A DNA stretch of 64,000 nt from Streptomyces sp. NBC_01471 (GTDB taxonomy: Bacteria; Actinomycetota; Actinomycetes; Streptomycetales; Streptomycetaceae): NCBI RefSeq assembly GCF_041438865.1, contig NZ_CP109450.1, forward strand, positions 1,715,001 to 1,779,000, written 5' to 3'. The number at the start of each line of letters is the position of its first letter. Position 1 is the first letter of the stretch. Made by a program: the position numbers and the translations under genes. The notes beneath the pieces are model-generated. The model saw nothing but the letters and a program-made list of their open reading frames with translations. It did not search any database and was not told where the DNA came from. Shown here one piece after another: positions 50,972 to 60,405 of this stretch.

Positions 50972-51093
50972 GGCGGGGGCGAGTGCGTCCGATCGGGTCT
51001 GATCGGACGCGGGTCCGGATCAGCTCCGTGGGCCGGGTCCGGACCGGTTCGCCCGGTTCGACGGGCGACGCCCGTTCAGAAGGCGGGGCGCGT

Positions 51094-52539
51094 TCAGAGG
51101 GCGAGGCCCGTGAAGACCATGACCCGCTCGTAGGTGTAGTCCTCCATCGCGAAGCGCACGCCCTCACGCCCGACGCCGGACTGCTTGGCGCCGCCGTACG
51201 GCATCTGGTCCGCGCGGTACGAGGGGACGTCACCGACGATCACGCCGCCGACCTCAAGGGTGCTGTGGGCGCGGAACGCCGTCTGCACGTCGTGCGTGAA
51301 CACGCCCGCCTGCAGGCCGTACTTGGAGTCGTTGACGGCGGCGAACGCCTCCGCCTCGCCGTCGACCCTGGTGAGCGTCAGGACCGGGCCGAAGATCTCC
51401 TCGCAGGCCACCGTGGTGTCCGCGGGGACGTCGGCGAGCACGGTCGGCGCGTAGCTGGCGCCGTCCCGGGAACCTCCCGCGAGCAGCTTGGCGCCCTCCC
51501 GTACCGCCTCGTCGACCCAGGACTCGACCCGCTTGGCCGCGTCCTCGCTGACCAGCGGGCCGACGTCGGTGGCCGCGTCGGCGGGGTCGCCGGTGGTCTG
51601 CTGGGCCACTGCGTCGACGATCTTCGGGACGAGCCGGTCGTACACCGAGGCGTCGGCGATCACACGCTGCACCGAGATGCAGGACTGGCCGGCCTGGTAG
51701 TTCGAGAAGGTCGCGATGCGCGTGGCGGCCCAGTCGAGGTCCTTCTCGGACGCGTAGTCGGCCAGGACGACGGCCGCTCCGTTCCCGCCGAGCTCCAGGG
51801 TGATGTGCTTGCGCGGGACCGAGTCCATGATCGCGAAGCCGACCTTGTCGGAGCCGGTGAAGGAGATGACCGGCAGCCGCTCGTCCTGGACGAGGGCGGG
51901 CATCCGGTCGTTGGCGACCGGCAGGACCGACCAGGAGCCCGCGGGCAGCTCGGTCTCGGCGAGCAGCTCGCCGAGGATGAGGCCCGAGAGCGGGGTCGCC
52001 GGGGCGGGCTTCAGGATGATCGGCGCACCGACCGCGATGGCGGGGGCGATCTTGTGGGCGCAGAGGTTCAGCGGGAAGTTGAACGGCGCGACCCCCAGGA
52101 CCGCGCCGCGCGGGAACCGGCGCGTCAGCGCGAGGCGGCCGGCGCCGCCCGCGTCGGTGTCGAGGCGCTGCGCCTCGCCGCCGTTGTAGCGGCGGGCCTC
52201 CTCCGCGGCGAACCGGAACACCGATACGGCGCGGCCGACTTCGCCGCGCGCCCACTTGATGGGCTTGCCGTTCTCGGCGGTGATCAGCTGGGCGATCTCC
52301 TCCGTGCGCTCGACCAGCCGCCGGGAGACGTGGTCCAGGGCGGCGGCCCGGACGTGGGCGGCCGTCGCGGCGAACTCGTCCCGGACGGCGTACGCGGCGG
52401 CGACGGCCTCCTCGACCTGCGCGTCGGTGGGGACGGCGACCGTACCGACGAGCCTGCCGTCCCAGGGGGAGGTGACATCGAAGGTGTCATCGCCGGTGGC
52501 CTGGCGGCCGGCGAGCCAGAAGGCGTGGGTGGAGGTCAT
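51094..52539 (-). CDS. NAD(P)-dependent aldehyde dehydrogenase
   Basis: 481 residues. NAD-binding region with GVAPFNFPLN and SFTGSDKVGFAI; the catalytic Glu is in LELGGNGAAVV and the catalytic Cys in YQAGQSCISVQ; CEEIFGPVLTL is the family's closing motif. ATG 52539 is chosen (a longer frame begins at 52578). With the PucR regulator and gabT nearby, oxidation of succinate semialdehyde or an aminoaldehyde is likely, but the sequence alone does not fix the substrate. Confidence 0.92.
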   Translation of the reverse strand: MTSTHAFWLAGRQATGDDTFDVTSPWDGRLVGTVAVPTDAQVEEAVAAAYAVRDEFAATAAHVRAAALDHVSRRLVERTEEIAQLITAENGKPIKWARGEVGRAVSVFRFAAEEARRYNGGEAQRLDTDAGGAGRLALTRRFPRGAVLGVAPFNFPLNLCAHKIAPAIAVGAPIILKPAPATPLSGLILGELLAETELPAGSWSVLPVANDRMPALVQDERLPVISFTGSDKVGFAIMDSVPRKHITLELGGNGAAVVLADYASEKDLDWAATRIATFSNYQAGQSCISVQRVIADASVYDRLVPKIVDAVAQQTTGDPADAATDVGPLVSEDAAKRVESWVDEAVREGAKLLAGGSRDGASYAPTVLADVPADTTVACEEIFGPVLTLTRVDGEAEAFAAVNDSKYGLQAGVFTHDVQTAFRAHSTLEVGGVIVGDVPSYRADQMPYGGAKQSGVGREGVRFAMEDYTYERVMVFTGLAL

Positions 52540-52695
52540 GTGTTCCGGCCCTTCCGTGGTGGTGGTTGGTGTACCCACGGTAGGGCTGCGGGGGCGGCGC
52601 TGTGTTTGTCCGGCATGGAGTGGTGCGGGCTCCCGGGGTGCCGGAATGTCGTGGGACGGGGCGGCGTGCTCCGGGCGCCGGCCGGCCCGCGCCGC

Positions 52696-54270
52696 TCACG
52701 GCATGCTGGTGGCCTTCAGCGCCAGCCACAGCTCCATCCGTACGTCCGGATCGTCCAGGGACCGCCCCAGGATCTCCTCCACCCGCCGCATCCGGTACCG
52801 CAGTGTGTGCCGGTGCACCCCCAGGTCGGCGGCGGCCGCGTCCCACTGGCCGTGGTGCGCGAGCCAGGCGCGCAGGGACGCCACCAGGTCGCCGCGGCCC
52901 GTCGCGTCGTGCTCGTGCAGCGGACGGAGCATGCCGTCGGCGAAGGCACGGACCGCGTCGTCGGCGAGCAGCGGCACCACGGATCCGGTGGCCAGTTCCT
53001 CGTGTTCGACCAGGACCCGGCCGCGCCGGCGCGCGACCGAGAGCGCCTGTTCGGCCTGGCGGTACGCGGAGGCGGCGGCGATGGTGCCGGCCGGCGCGGA
53101 CTGGCCGATGACGACCCGGTCGTCGTCGGCGGTTCCCGCGGAGGTCAATGCGTCCGCGGGGGCCTGGCGGGCCTCGATCTGCTGGGCGTACGCCGTGCAG
53201 GCCGTGACCGCTGCTCCGCCGTCGGTGGCGAGCACGACGAGGCGCTCACCCTCGGGGACGACGAGCACCATCTCGCCCGCCCGGGAGGCCCCGGACTCCA
53301 GCGCCTCGGCCAGCTCCTGGAGCGCGTGGGACGTGCCCTCGGCGATGAGCAGCCGGTACGGGGCGTCGAGCAGGCCGTTGTAGAGATCCCCGGCGACCGT
53401 GCGGGCGTGGTCCGGTTCCCCGGCGAGCAGCATCCTCAGTACGGCCGCGCCCAGCCGGTCCTCGGCCGCCCGCAGGGACCGGGAGCGTTCGGTGGTCAGG
53501 GTGAGCAGCGCGATGGCCGAGTGCACCGCGTACCGCTCGGCGGTGCCCAGCGGGGCGCCCGTTCCGACGGCCAGCGCGCCGTGCGGGCGGCGGCCGGTGC
53601 CGAGGGACTGGAGCTCGACGCGGTCGTCGGAGCCGCCGACGACCGCGCTCGCGGGCGCCGGGCGCTCGCCGAGCCGGGCCACGTCCGGGGTGAGCCGTGC
53701 GGCGCGGCGCGCGGCCCACTCGGGGGCGACGGACACGACGGTGCCGGCCGCGTCGTACAGCGCGGCCCAGCCGTTGACATGGGACGCGAGCCGCGCCACC
53801 AGGTCGCCGGGGCCGTCGCCGCTCAGCGCGGCCCGGGTCAGCTCGCGCTGGGCTTCGAACCCCGCGGTGACCGAGCGGTACTGGTCGGCGGCGATGGCGG
53901 CCGAAACCGCCTTGCTGATGGCCAGGAACGGGGTGCGCCGGGGGACCTCCAGGAGCGGCAGGCCCTCCTCCTCGGCGGCGGCGACCAGTGCGGGCGGGAT
54001 GTCGTCGTAGTGGACGCCGACGGCGAAGCCGAGCCCGACGACTCCGGCCTTGGCGAGCCGCCGCACGTACCGGCGCATCGCCTCCTGGTCCTCGGTGTCC
54101 AGCGTCATCGCGGTGATGAGGAGGAGTTCGCCGCCCTCCATGTACGGGACGGGGTCGGCCAGCTCGCTGACGTGGGCCCAGCGCACCGGCGTCTCAAGAC
54201 GGCCCTCCCCCGCACGCACGGTCAGCTTGAGCGTGGAGTGGTGGACCAGCGAGGCAAGGGTGGGCGGCAT
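52696..54270 (-). CDS. PucR-family transcriptional regulator
   Basis: 524 residues. N-terminal PucR domain (purine catabolism regulator-like, about residues 5-125: EGGELLLITAM, GVVGLGFAV), a GAF/GGDEF-like middle, and a C-terminal helix-turn-helix of the CdaR/PucR type (WDAAAADLGVHRHTLRYRMR). It is transcribed toward the aldehyde dehydrogenase gene with a 156-bp gap. PucR relatives often activate amine and nitrogen catabolic genes, so it may control the aldehyde dehydrogenase and gabT. Confidence 0.93.
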   Translation of the reverse strand: MPPTLASLVHHSTLKLTVRAGEGRLETPVRWAHVSELADPVPYMEGGELLLITAMTLDTEDQEAMRRYVRRLAKAGVVGLGFAVGVHYDDIPPALVAAAEEEGLPLLEVPRRTPFLAISKAVSAAIAADQYRSVTAGFEAQRELTRAALSGDGPGDLVARLASHVNGWAALYDAAGTVVSVAPEWAARRAARLTPDVARLGERPAPASAVVGGSDDRVELQSLGTGRRPHGALAVGTGAPLGTAERYAVHSAIALLTLTTERSRSLRAAEDRLGAAVLRMLLAGEPDHARTVAGDLYNGLLDAPYRLLIAEGTSHALQELAEALESGASRAGEMVLVVPEGERLVVLATDGGAAVTACTAYAQQIEARQAPADALTSAGTADDDRVVIGQSAPAGTIAAASAYRQAEQALSVARRRGRVLVEHEELATGSVVPLLADDAVRAFADGMLRPLHEHDATGRGDLVASLRAWLAHHGQWDAAAADLGVHRHTLRYRMRRVEEILGRSLDDPDVRMELWLALKATSMP

Positions 54271-54373
54271 GGGGGGACCGTAGGACCTTCGGCTGAAGAA
54301 TGGGTGAGAACTGTGCCGCCCCGTATGAACGGCTCCACCAATTCTGCCAGGGCGTACGAGTCCCTGCTCCGGA

Positions 54374-56743
54374 TCAGCCGCGCAGGTCCACCAGAAGGGG
54401 CGGCGTGTGCTCGCCGCGCACCGTCCTCAGCGAGAGCACCGCATGGCCCGCGGGCACCGAATGGGCCAGGTCGGAGGCCGACCAGCGCTCGCGTTCGACC
54501 CTGCGTACGGTCACGGCGTCCGTCGTCACCGCCTTTCCCGTGACGAGTTTCCGGAAGGAGTGGATCGCCCGGGTGAGCGGCTGGTCGGCGAAGACCGTGC
54601 GCTGGGTGACGTCCTTGGTCTCCACCCATTCGGTGCCCCAGGCCTCGGCGAAGGACCTGCCCTCCCAGGTGGTCACCCCGGAGAACGCCATCCGGCAGCC
54701 GACCGCGCCGAGCAGCGCGGTGTGCAGGTCGTCCGGTACGTCACTCAGGCTGCGCAGGGTGAGGACGGCTCCGGCGTGGGCGGAGCGCAGCCGCTGGATG
54801 GAGCGGACCGAGTCCGCCGTGACGGTGCGGGTGGCGTCGTCGAGGACGAGACAGGCGAAGAGCGAGCGGTCGGCGCGGGCCGCCGCGCTCGCGGTGAACT
54901 GGGCGAGGACGAGCCGGGCGAGGACCCGGGAGGCCTCCGCGTGCCCCCGTTCCGGGAGGTCGATCCTGACCCGTACGGGGTGTTCGAGCGAGCGCAGCGA
55001 GAAGGGCCGGGAGGTGCCCGAGGTGTCGAAGAACCCGGCGAAGGCGGGCCGGTCCAGGGAGGCGACGCGGTCGGCGAGGGCCGGTCCGGGGTCGCCCGGC
55101 GCCCCGGACTGCCGGGCGCGGGCGTCGAGTTCGCGCTGCAGGCCGAAGTGGCCGCCCGCGTCGAGCGCCTCGCGCAGGGTGGCGAGCGCGGCCGGCACCC
55201 CGTCGAGGAGTTCCCGCAGATCGGGCACCGAGGGGAAGTGGCCGTGGGCCGCCAGGTACGGGCCGAGCAGCTGGGCGAGCGCGGTGGCCGCGCGCCGGCT
55301 GTCGACCTCGGGGAGGTCGCCGGTGAACGCCTCGGCGAGCACGGCGGCGGCCTCGTCGGGGTCGGTCGCGCCGCCGTAGAGGTCGAAGTCGTACGCGGAC
55401 GAGGGGTCGCCGGGTTTGACCACGACGTCGTACGCCTCGTCGGGGCCGAGCTGGGTGCCGGCCGACGCCACGGCGATGACGGCGGCCTGGCCCGCGAGGG
55501 CCTGCAGGGCGAGGGACTCCACCACGGGCCGCACCAGGTCGCGGGTCTTGCCCGCACCGGGCGGGCCGACGGCCAGCAGCGAGGTGCCGAGCAGCTCGGG
55601 TTCGAGCGCGAGGCCACTGCCGCGCCTGGCGTACGGATTGCGCTCGCCGGGGTCGACCGTGCCGAGCCTGACCTGGCGTACGAACAGGTCGTGCCGGGCC
55701 GCGCGCACCGGCAGGTCGCGGGCGCCCGAGGGGTGCACGCACGCGGCGGCGCCGGTCCTGCGCACCGCTTCGGTGAAGGAGTCCAGCCGGGCCGGGTCCG
55801 CCTGGACGGAGCGCCAGGCGCGCCGGACCCGGGTGTAGTCCACGTCGTTCATCCGCCCGGAACGGACCTCGTCGGAGAGCCGGTCGGCGAGTTCGGTCAG
55901 GCCCTGGGCGCGCAGTTCGGGCCAGTCGGCGGGGGCCGGGACCGAGGCGTCCCGGGCCGCGGCCCCGGCCCGCGCCTGCTCCTGCGGAGCGCGCTGCTGC
56001 GGCAGCTGCCCCGGGCGCAGCAGGGTGCGCCAGCGGCCCAGCCGGGCGAACGGCCAGACCACGGCCAGCGTGATCAGTCCGTACGTCGTGTACACCACGG
56101 CGGCCGCCACGACCTGGTCGCCGCCGCCGGTCACCCAGGACCTCGGCATCAGCATGAAGACCATGTCGAGCCCCGGCAGGGTGCCCGCCCAGACGAAGAT
56201 CCAGACCAGGAGGGCCAGGGCCGCGGCGGCCGTCGCACGGGCGCGCGGCGGGCGGCCCTCGACGGCTTGCTCGAAGGCCCCGCGCCAGTTGCCGAGCCGG
56301 CCGAAGCCGTAGAGGAGCACGGCCGCGATCAGGAACCGGTAGACCTCCAGCGCGTTCTCCGCGCCCTGCGGCGCCGGTTCGCCCATCCGCTGGCGGCTCC
56401 ACCAGTCTCCCGGGGTGAAGAGCTCCAGCGGGACGCGCCAGTACGGGATGTAGCCGTTGTTCCAGAGCGACCAGACCAGGACGCAGGCGAGCAGCGAGAT
56501 GACCGCCCCGCTGAACACGGTGCGGCCGGGGAGGTGCTCGGACTCCGGGGGGCGCTCGGCATGGCCGTACGCCCAGACGCCGGGCCCCTCCCGGTGGCGC
56601 GGGGCCGCCAGCCAGTCGGCGAGCACCGGCCCCGTCGCCGGTGCGTAGGTGGGCGGGGGCGGGACGGCCGGCGGCCCGGCAGGGCGCGGCACGGGACCGG
56701 CCCCCCGGGTGCCGCGTGCGTCGTACGTGCCTTCGGTGTCCAT
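54374..56743 (-). CDS. Membrane ATPase resembling type IV coupling / FtsK-HerA proteins
   Basis: 789 residues. A Pro-rich start of ~70 residues precedes four membrane helices (about 75-94, 134-150, 170-188, 210-232). The ATPase domain has Walker A GPPGAGKT (393-400) and Walker B LFACLVLDDATR (628-639), an arrangement like TraD/VirD4 coupling proteins and HerA-type motors. No conjugation, relaxase or secretion gene is near. A function in moving DNA or protein through the membrane is a possibility only. It lies between the PucR regulator and gabT. Confidence 0.8.
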   Translation of the reverse strand: MDTEGTYDARGTRGAGPVPRPAGPPAVPPPPTYAPATGPVLADWLAAPRHREGPGVWAYGHAERPPESEHLPGRTVFSGAVISLLACVLVWSLWNNGYIPYWRVPLELFTPGDWWSRQRMGEPAPQGAENALEVYRFLIAAVLLYGFGRLGNWRGAFEQAVEGRPPRARATAAAALALLVWIFVWAGTLPGLDMVFMLMPRSWVTGGGDQVVAAAVVYTTYGLITLAVVWPFARLGRWRTLLRPGQLPQQRAPQEQARAGAAARDASVPAPADWPELRAQGLTELADRLSDEVRSGRMNDVDYTRVRRAWRSVQADPARLDSFTEAVRRTGAAACVHPSGARDLPVRAARHDLFVRQVRLGTVDPGERNPYARRGSGLALEPELLGTSLLAVGPPGAGKTRDLVRPVVESLALQALAGQAAVIAVASAGTQLGPDEAYDVVVKPGDPSSAYDFDLYGGATDPDEAAAVLAEAFTGDLPEVDSRRAATALAQLLGPYLAAHGHFPSVPDLRELLDGVPAALATLREALDAGGHFGLQRELDARARQSGAPGDPGPALADRVASLDRPAFAGFFDTSGTSRPFSLRSLEHPVRVRIDLPERGHAEASRVLARLVLAQFTASAAARADRSLFACLVLDDATRTVTADSVRSIQRLRSAHAGAVLTLRSLSDVPDDLHTALLGAVGCRMAFSGVTTWEGRSFAEAWGTEWVETKDVTQRTVFADQPLTRAIHSFRKLVTGKAVTTDAVTVRRVERERWSASDLAHSVPAGHAVLSLRTVRGEHTPPLLVDLRG

Positions 56744-56964
56744 GACCCCTGCCCCCTGACCAGCCAGGTCCGCCTGTGCGGTGCGCCTCGATCTCGCGCC
56801 TCAATCTAGTGCCACGTGCCCGCTGCCGGGTGTCATCACGCTGCTATGTCCGTCGCGGACAACGACACACCCGGACCACTACCGAACGGAGCATGCCGCC
56901 GTTCCGGACGCGCCCCTAGCCTGCTTGAGAGGAAGCGTCCGATTTCGTCCCACAGGAGTCCCCC
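56744..56964 (+). promoter_or_regulatory. gabT upstream region with palindrome
   Basis: 221 bp between the divergent ATPase and gabT. It contains TGTCCG-TCG-CGGACA (56847-56861). The core CGGACAA also appears on the minus strand at 52612-52606 in the aldehyde dehydrogenase upstream region, which makes it a possible site for the PucR regulator. AGGAG stands before the gabT ATG. Confidence 0.4.
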
Positions 56965-58296
56965 ATGACCGCTGTTCCGCAGGAGCGCCGCGTCGTCACC
57001 GCCATCCCCGGCCCCAAGTCGCAGGAGCTCCAGGCCCGTCGCAATGCGACGGTCGCCGCCGGTGTCGGCTCCGTGCTGCCGGTCTTCACGACCCGTGCGG
57101 GCGGCGGCATCATCGAGGACGTCGACGGCAACCGCCTCATCGACTTCGGCTCCGGCATCGCCGTGACGTCCGTGGGTGCGTCCGCCGAGGCCGTCGTACG
57201 CCGGGCGTCCGCGCAGCTCGCCGAGTTCACCCACAGCTGTTTCATGGTGACCCCCTACGAGGGGTACGTCGAGGTCTGTGAGCAGCTCGCCGAGCTGACC
57301 CCGGGCGACCACCCCAAGAAGTCGGCGCTCTTCAACTCCGGCGCCGAGGCCGTCGAGAACGCCGTGAAGATCGCCCGTGCGTACACCAAGCGCCAGGCCG
57401 TCGTGGTCTTCGACCACGGCTACCACGGCCGCACCAACCTCACGATGGCGCTGACGTCGAAGAACATGCCGTACAAGAACGGCTTCGGTCCGTTCGCGCC
57501 CGAGGTCTACCGGGTGCCCGTGGCGTACGGCTACCGCTGGCCGAGCGGCCCGGAGAACGCGGGTGCCGAGGCGTCCGCCCAGGCCATCGACATGATCAAC
57601 AAGCAGATCGGCGCGGACAACGTCGCCGCGATCATCATCGAGCCGGTGCTCGGCGAGGGCGGCTTCATCGAGCCCGCCAAGGGCTTCCTGCCCGCCGTCG
57701 CGCGGTTCGCCAAGGACAACGGCATCGTCTTCGTGGCCGACGAGATCCAGTCCGGCTTCTGCCGCACCGGCCAGTGGTTCGCGTGTGAGGACGAGGGCAT
57801 CGTCCCCGACCTGATCACGACCGCCAAGGGCATCGCGGGCGGGCTGCCGCTCTCCGCGGTGACCGGCCGCGCCGAGATCATGGACGCCGCGCACTCCGGC
57901 GGCCTCGGCGGCACGTACGGCGGCAACCCGGTGGCCTGTGCCGGCGCCCTCGGCTCGATCGAGACGATGAAGGAGCTGGACCTCAACGCGAAGGCCCGGC
58001 GCATCGAGGAGATCATGAAGGCGCGGCTGACGGCCATCCAGGAGAAGTACGACATCGTCGGCGACATCCGGGGCCGCGGCGCGATGATCGCGGTCGAGCT
58101 GGTCAAGTCGGGCAGCAAGGACCCCAACCCGGAGGCGACCGCAGCTCTGGCCAAGGCCTGTCACTCGGTGGGACTGCTCGTTCTGACCTGTGGCACCTAC
58201 GGCAACGTGCTGCGCTTCCTGCCCCCGCTGGTCATCGGCGAGGACCTGCTCAACGAGGGTCTTGACCTGCTGGAGGATGCCTTCGCGGGCGTGTGA
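56965..58296 (+). CDS. gabT: 4-aminobutyrate aminotransferase
   Basis: PLP enzyme that moves the amino group of GABA to 2-oxoglutarate, giving succinate semialdehyde. 443 residues, class III aminotransferase. NSGAEAVENAVKIAR and FDHGYHGRTN (cofactor pocket), VADEIQSGFCRTG with the PLP-contacting Asp, and the Schiff-base Lys in TTAKGIAGGLPLSA. AGGAG is ahead of the ATG. Together with the aldehyde dehydrogenase and the amine oxidoreductase it points to GABA or polyamine use. Confidence 0.95.
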   Translation: MTAVPQERRVVTAIPGPKSQELQARRNATVAAGVGSVLPVFTTRAGGGIIEDVDGNRLIDFGSGIAVTSVGASAEAVVRRASAQLAEFTHSCFMVTPYEGYVEVCEQLAELTPGDHPKKSALFNSGAEAVENAVKIARAYTKRQAVVVFDHGYHGRTNLTMALTSKNMPYKNGFGPFAPEVYRVPVAYGYRWPSGPENAGAEASAQAIDMINKQIGADNVAAIIIEPVLGEGGFIEPAKGFLPAVARFAKDNGIVFVADEIQSGFCRTGQWFACEDEGIVPDLITTAKGIAGGLPLSAVTGRAEIMDAAHSGGLGGTYGGNPVACAGALGSIETMKELDLNAKARRIEEIMKARLTAIQEKYDIVGDIRGRGAMIAVELVKSGSKDPNPEATAALAKACHSVGLLVLTCGTYGNVLRFLPPLVIGEDLLNEGLDLLEDAFAGV

Positions 58297-58398
58297 CCTC
58301 CAGTAACGGTCGGGGCATGTGAAGAACGTGTGGGGGGGCGATGGCGGGATGCGATTCCGGCTGTCGGCCTCCTTTCCTCTGCCGTACGGTTCTGACAG

Positions 58399-59220
58399 AT
58401 GAGAGAAACACCCCGCTCACGAATGACTGTGAGCGATCCCAGGCAAGGGCCTCCCCAGCTCGCGCCTGGTCGTGCCTTCGCGCACACCACCGGAGCTTCG
58501 GGCTCCGGATCTCCTCACCGATCGGATGGCCGCCCGCCCCACACCCCCCGGGGCGCGCGGCACACCGGTCCAGGCGGCCGCCTCGGAACTACCCCCCCTG
58601 TTCCCGGGCGGCCGGCTCCTCTCTCCCCGCTGCGGCGCGTGCTGCTCTCCGCGCTCGGCTGTGTTCTCCTCTTCGCCCTGATCACCTGGCAGGTCATGGC
58701 CCACGGGCCGCTGCTGCGGATGGATGTGCGCATCGACCACCACATCGTGGGCACCGGCCCCGGGTGGCTCAGCGGCGCCCTCTCCGACCTGGGCAACACC
58801 GAGGTCGCCCTGCCGGTCCTGGTGGTGGTGATGGCGTACGCCCTGTGGCGCGGCAGCCGCAGGGACGTCCTGGCCGCCGCCCTGGCGATGGCCGTGGTCC
58901 CCGCACTGGTGGTGCCACTGAAGCTCTGGACGGCGCGGCCGGGGCCGCTCGACCCGTCCACCGGCTACTTCCCCTCGGGCCACTCCGCGACCGCGATGGT
59001 GGCCTACGGCGGGGCCGCGCTGCTCCTCATGCCGTACACCCGGCGGAACTGGCCGGTGCCCGTCGCCGTAATCCTGACGGTGGCGACGGGCACCGGTCTT
59101 CTCCTGCACGGCTACCACTGGCCGCTCGACGTGCTGGCCAGCTGGCTGCTCTGCACGGCCCTGCTGCTGGTCACTGCCAGCTGTATGCGTCGAAGTTCTT
59201 CGCGAACTCCTGATTGCTGA
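58399..59220 (+). CDS. PAP2-family phosphatase, membrane-bound
   Basis: 273 residues. About 80 polar residues precede 5-6 helices. Active-site motifs: KLWTARPGP (motif 1, K-x6-RP type), PSGHSATA (motif 2), HGYHWPLDV (motif 3). Likely a lipid phosphate or undecaprenyl-diphosphate phosphatase. The start at 58399 or 58423 is uncertain. The last 50 bp overlap the 3' end of the chitinase gene on the other strand. Confidence 0.85.
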   Translation: MRETPRSRMTVSDPRQGPPQLAPGRAFAHTTGASGSGSPHRSDGRPPHTPRGARHTGPGGRLGTTPPVPGRPAPLSPLRRVLLSALGCVLLFALITWQVMAHGPLLRMDVRIDHHIVGTGPGWLSGALSDLGNTEVALPVLVVVMAYALWRGSRRDVLAAALAMAVVPALVVPLKLWTARPGPLDPSTGYFPSGHSATAMVAYGGAALLLMPYTRRNWPVPVAVILTVATGTGLLLHGYHWPLDVLASWLLCTALLLVTASCMRRSSSRTPDC

Positions 59221-60298
59221 ACAGGTCCCAGTTGACCGACCAGGCCATCAGCCCGCGCAGGCCGGGCCAGGTGCCGTGGGTGGCGTAGGAGCCGCAGTCC
59301 GTCTTCTTCGTCAGACAGTTCAGCGCCGTGTCCACGTCGGCGGTCGAGGTGAACCCGTTGCCCGCGTTCACCGAGGCCGGGAGGCCGATGGCCACCTGGT
59401 CGGGGCGGAGCGGAGCGAACATCTTCGTGGTGTCGCCCGCGACCGGGAAGCCGGTGAGCAGCATGTCGGTCATGGCGATGTGGAAGTCGGCGCCGCCCAT
59501 GAAGTGGTACTGGTTGTCGAGGCCCATGATGGGGCCCGAGTTGTAGTCCTGGACGTGCAGCAGCGTCAGATCGTCGCGCAGGGCGTTGATCACCGGCAGA
59601 TAGGCACCCGCGCGCGGGTCCTGGCCGCCGAACGGGCCCGAACCGTAGAACTGGTACCCGAGCTGCACGAAGAAGGTCTCCGGCGCCATCGTCAGCACGA
59701 ACGTGTCCCCGTACTTGGCCTTGAGCGTCTTCAGCGCGGAGATCAGGTTGACGACGACCGGGGTCGTGGGGTTCCGGAAGTCCGTGTCGCCGGTGTCCAG
59801 GGAGAGTGAGTGGCCCTCGAAGTCGATGTCCAGGCCGTCGAGTCCGTACTCGTCGATGATCTTCGAGACGGAGGCGACGAAGGTGTCGCGGGCCGCCGTG
59901 GTGGTGAGCTGCACCTGACCGTTCTGGCCGCCGATGGAGATCAGCACCTTCTTGCCCGCCGCCTGTTTGGCCTTGATCTCCGCCTTGAACGCGTCGGCCG
60001 ACTCGACGCCCGGGCATTCGGTGGCGGGGCAGAGGTTGAAGCGGATGTCGCCGGATGTGGGGGACGTCGGTTCGCCGAAGGCCAGGTCGATCACATCCCA
60101 GGAGTCGGGGACGTCGGCCAGCTTCGTGTAGCCGGAACCGTTGGCGAAGCTGGAGTGCAGATAGCCGACCAGGGCGTGCGCGGGCAGGGCCGCGCCCGCC
60201 GCAGGCCCGGCCGCCTGCGAGGTCTGCGCGGCCCCGGCGAGTGCGCTCACCGCGAGTGCGGCCGTGGCGAGCATGGCCAGAAGTCTTGGGCGTTTCAC
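59171..60298 (-). CDS. Secreted chitinase, glycoside hydrolase family 18
   Basis: 375 residues. Signal peptide (KRPRLLAMLATAALAVSALA) with cleavage near AQTSQAA. The GH18 catalytic motif DGLDIDFE is at 154-161 (Asp157, Asp159, Glu161). It has a single catalytic domain; no chitin-binding domain is visible. The GTG at 60298 has CGGAGG upstream. The promoter has a TTGACA -35 and two operators of the DasR type, which is the known GlcNAc-responsive control of Streptomyces chitinases. Confidence 0.94.
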   Translation of the reverse strand: MKRPRLLAMLATAALAVSALAGAAQTSQAAGPAAGAALPAHALVGYLHSSFANGSGYTKLADVPDSWDVIDLAFGEPTSPTSGDIRFNLCPATECPGVESADAFKAEIKAKQAAGKKVLISIGGQNGQVQLTTTAARDTFVASVSKIIDEYGLDGLDIDFEGHSLSLDTGDTDFRNPTTPVVVNLISALKTLKAKYGDTFVLTMAPETFFVQLGYQFYGSGPFGGQDPRAGAYLPVINALRDDLTLLHVQDYNSGPIMGLDNQYHFMGGADFHIAMTDMLLTGFPVAGDTTKMFAPLRPDQVAIGLPASVNAGNGFTSTADVDTALNCLTKKTDCGSYATHGTWPGLRGLMAWSVNWDLFSNQEFAKNFDAYSWQ

Positions 60299-60342
60299 AA
60301 CTGCCTCCGGACATGGGGGGATTGAGGTGGTGAAGCGCGCCC

Positions 60343-60371
60343 AACATGGTCCAGACCAATTGGACTGTCAA
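60343..60371 (-). promoter_or_regulatory. Chitinase promoter with overlapping DasR-type operator
   Basis: On the minus strand TTGACA (60371-60366) and CATGTT (60348-60343) are 17 bp apart. TGGTCCAGACCA (60347-60358), close to the DasR consensus TGGTCTAGACCA, overlaps the spacer and the -10 box, the position expected for repression. A second near-copy is at 60394. Confidence 0.75.
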
Positions 60372-60393
60372 GGCTTCACACACTCCCCGGCGG

Positions 60394-60405
60394 TGGTTCA
60401 GACCA
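60394..60405. promoter_or_regulatory. Second DasR-type operator
   Basis: TGGTTCAGACCA, differing from the first site at one position, 47 bp away centre to centre and overlapping the stop codon of the gene at 60398. Two such direct repeats are characteristic of Streptomyces chitinase promoters. Confidence 0.65.
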
